From UBA5336 sp039815055 (GTDB taxonomy: Bacteria > Pseudomonadota > Alphaproteobacteria > Caulobacterales > Hyphomonadaceae), in the NCBI GenBank assembly GCA_039815055.1, contig JBCCAA010000046.1, positions 1 to 22,906 on the forward strand: a DNA stretch of 22,906 bases, read 5' to 3'. A program made the translations under genes and the position numbers. Position 1 is the first letter of the stretch, and each line of letters begins with the position of its first letter. Positions 22,347 through 22,906 of this stretch are shown piece by piece. The notes beneath the pieces were generated by a model. It made no database searches, was not told where the DNA came from, and worked only from the letters and a program-made list of their open reading frames with translations.

Positions 22347-22906
22347 ATGGCAGAATCGACCAGCAATACGCCTGATATTCCTCTGACTACCGGGCGAAAG
22401 CTGCCGGTATCGGAGCGGGAATTCGTGGTCCTCATTGCCGCGCTGATGGCGCTGAACGCCCTCGCCATTGATATCATGTTGCCCGCTTTGGACGATATGT
22501 CCGTGGCCTTCTCCATGGTAAATCCCAATGACCAGCAGATCGTAATTTACGCCTACGTCCTCGGCTTCGGCATTCCTCAGCTGGTGTGGGGCCCCTTGTC
22601 TGACAGTTTTGGGCGAAAGCCGATCCTGTTTTTTGCGCTGGCTGGATATAGCCTGATGGGGCTGGCCTGCATTTTCGCGCCCAATTTTGCCATTCTCATC
22701 GTGATGCGATTCCTCCAGGGCGTGTTCGCCTCGGCGTGCCGCGTGGTGGCGATCTCGATGGTGCGCGATATCTTTGTCGGCCGAGGGATGGCGCGGATCA
22801 TGTCGCTGGTGATGACCATTTTCATGATTGTGCCCATCCTGGCGCCGTCCATTGGCCAGGTCGTACTGTATGTGGCCCCTTGGCAGTGGATATTCGCGGC
22901 GCTGAC
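22347..22906 (+). CDS. Bcr/CflA-family MFS drug-resistance transporter (N-terminal part)
   Basis: This open frame runs from ATG 22347 to the window end with no stop, giving 186 residues. After a hydrophilic N-terminus come membrane helices beginning EFVVLIAALMALNALAIDIMLPAL, then the MFS motif A, GPLSDSFGRKPIL, and LQGVFASACRVVAISMVRDIFVG with the conserved Arg-Asp. This pattern belongs to the 12-TM Bcr/CflA/multidrug MFS group, proton-coupled inner-membrane exporters. Its substrate cannot be told. About half of the protein lies beyond the window. It starts 59 bp after the Nudix gene and may be co-transcribed. Confidence 0.93.
   Translation, partial: MAESTSNTPDIPLTTGRKLPVSEREFVVLIAALMALNALAIDIMLPALDDMSVAFSMVNPNDQQIVIYAYVLGFGIPQLVWGPLSDSFGRKPILFFALAGYSLMGLACIFAPNFAILIVMRFLQGVFASACRVVAISMVRDIFVGRGMARIMSLVMTIFMIVPILAPSIGQVVLYVAPWQWIFAAL

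Overview
The window reads as chromosomal DNA of a GC-rich alphaproteobacterium. Gene order and regulatory sites point to the Caulobacterales/Maricaulales/Hyphomonadaceae group. It is dense, ordinary core-genome DNA. I see no mobile elements, CRISPR arrays, rRNA or tRNA genes. The most interesting content is non-coding.

Region 1 (1-5647) is all on the minus strand: hemE-hemH-hemJ, then rho-mnmE-mnmG (mnmG is cut by the window start). This is the known alphaproteobacterial block of haem synthesis and tRNA wobble-U modification that normally continues into rsmG-parA-parB. A perfect 16-bp parS palindrome (640-655) lies inside the mnmE coding sequence, as expected for a centromere close to an origin.

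Region 2 (5648-5973) is a 326-bp non-coding gap between divergent hemE and the PEP-synthase/PPDK regulator gene. In Caulobacter crescentus and Rickettsia this same position holds the chromosomal replication origin. Here the gap has a perfect CtrA box (TTAA-N7-TTAA, 5778-5792), a DnaA box fitting TTWTNCACA (5834-5842), A-tracts and a GANTC site. I call it the probable oriC. Genes run away from it on both sides.

Region 3 (5974-10102, plus strand) is a tightly overlapping run of ppsR-like gene, maf, aroE, coaE and dnaQ, followed by an Smr-domain gene.

Region 4 (10092-14551) looks like a metal module, probably for zinc. On the minus strand a His-rich DUF2796 lipoprotein gene is followed by an ABC ATPase and an FtsX/MacB-type permease. 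Divergently on the plus strand are a ZIP-family transporter with a His-rich tail and a HupE/UreJ-like membrane protein. An AT-rich inverted repeat sits exactly in the middle of the divergent gap and is a candidate Zur-type operator.

Region 5 (14555-21143, minus strand) carries a DUF3108 protein, an Suv3-like helicase, an S4 RNA-binding protein, a TerB-like protein, fdxA, carD and rpoH. Region 6 (21365-22906, plus strand) carries rpmB, a Nudix hydrolase and the start of a Bcr/CflA-type MFS exporter that runs off the window.
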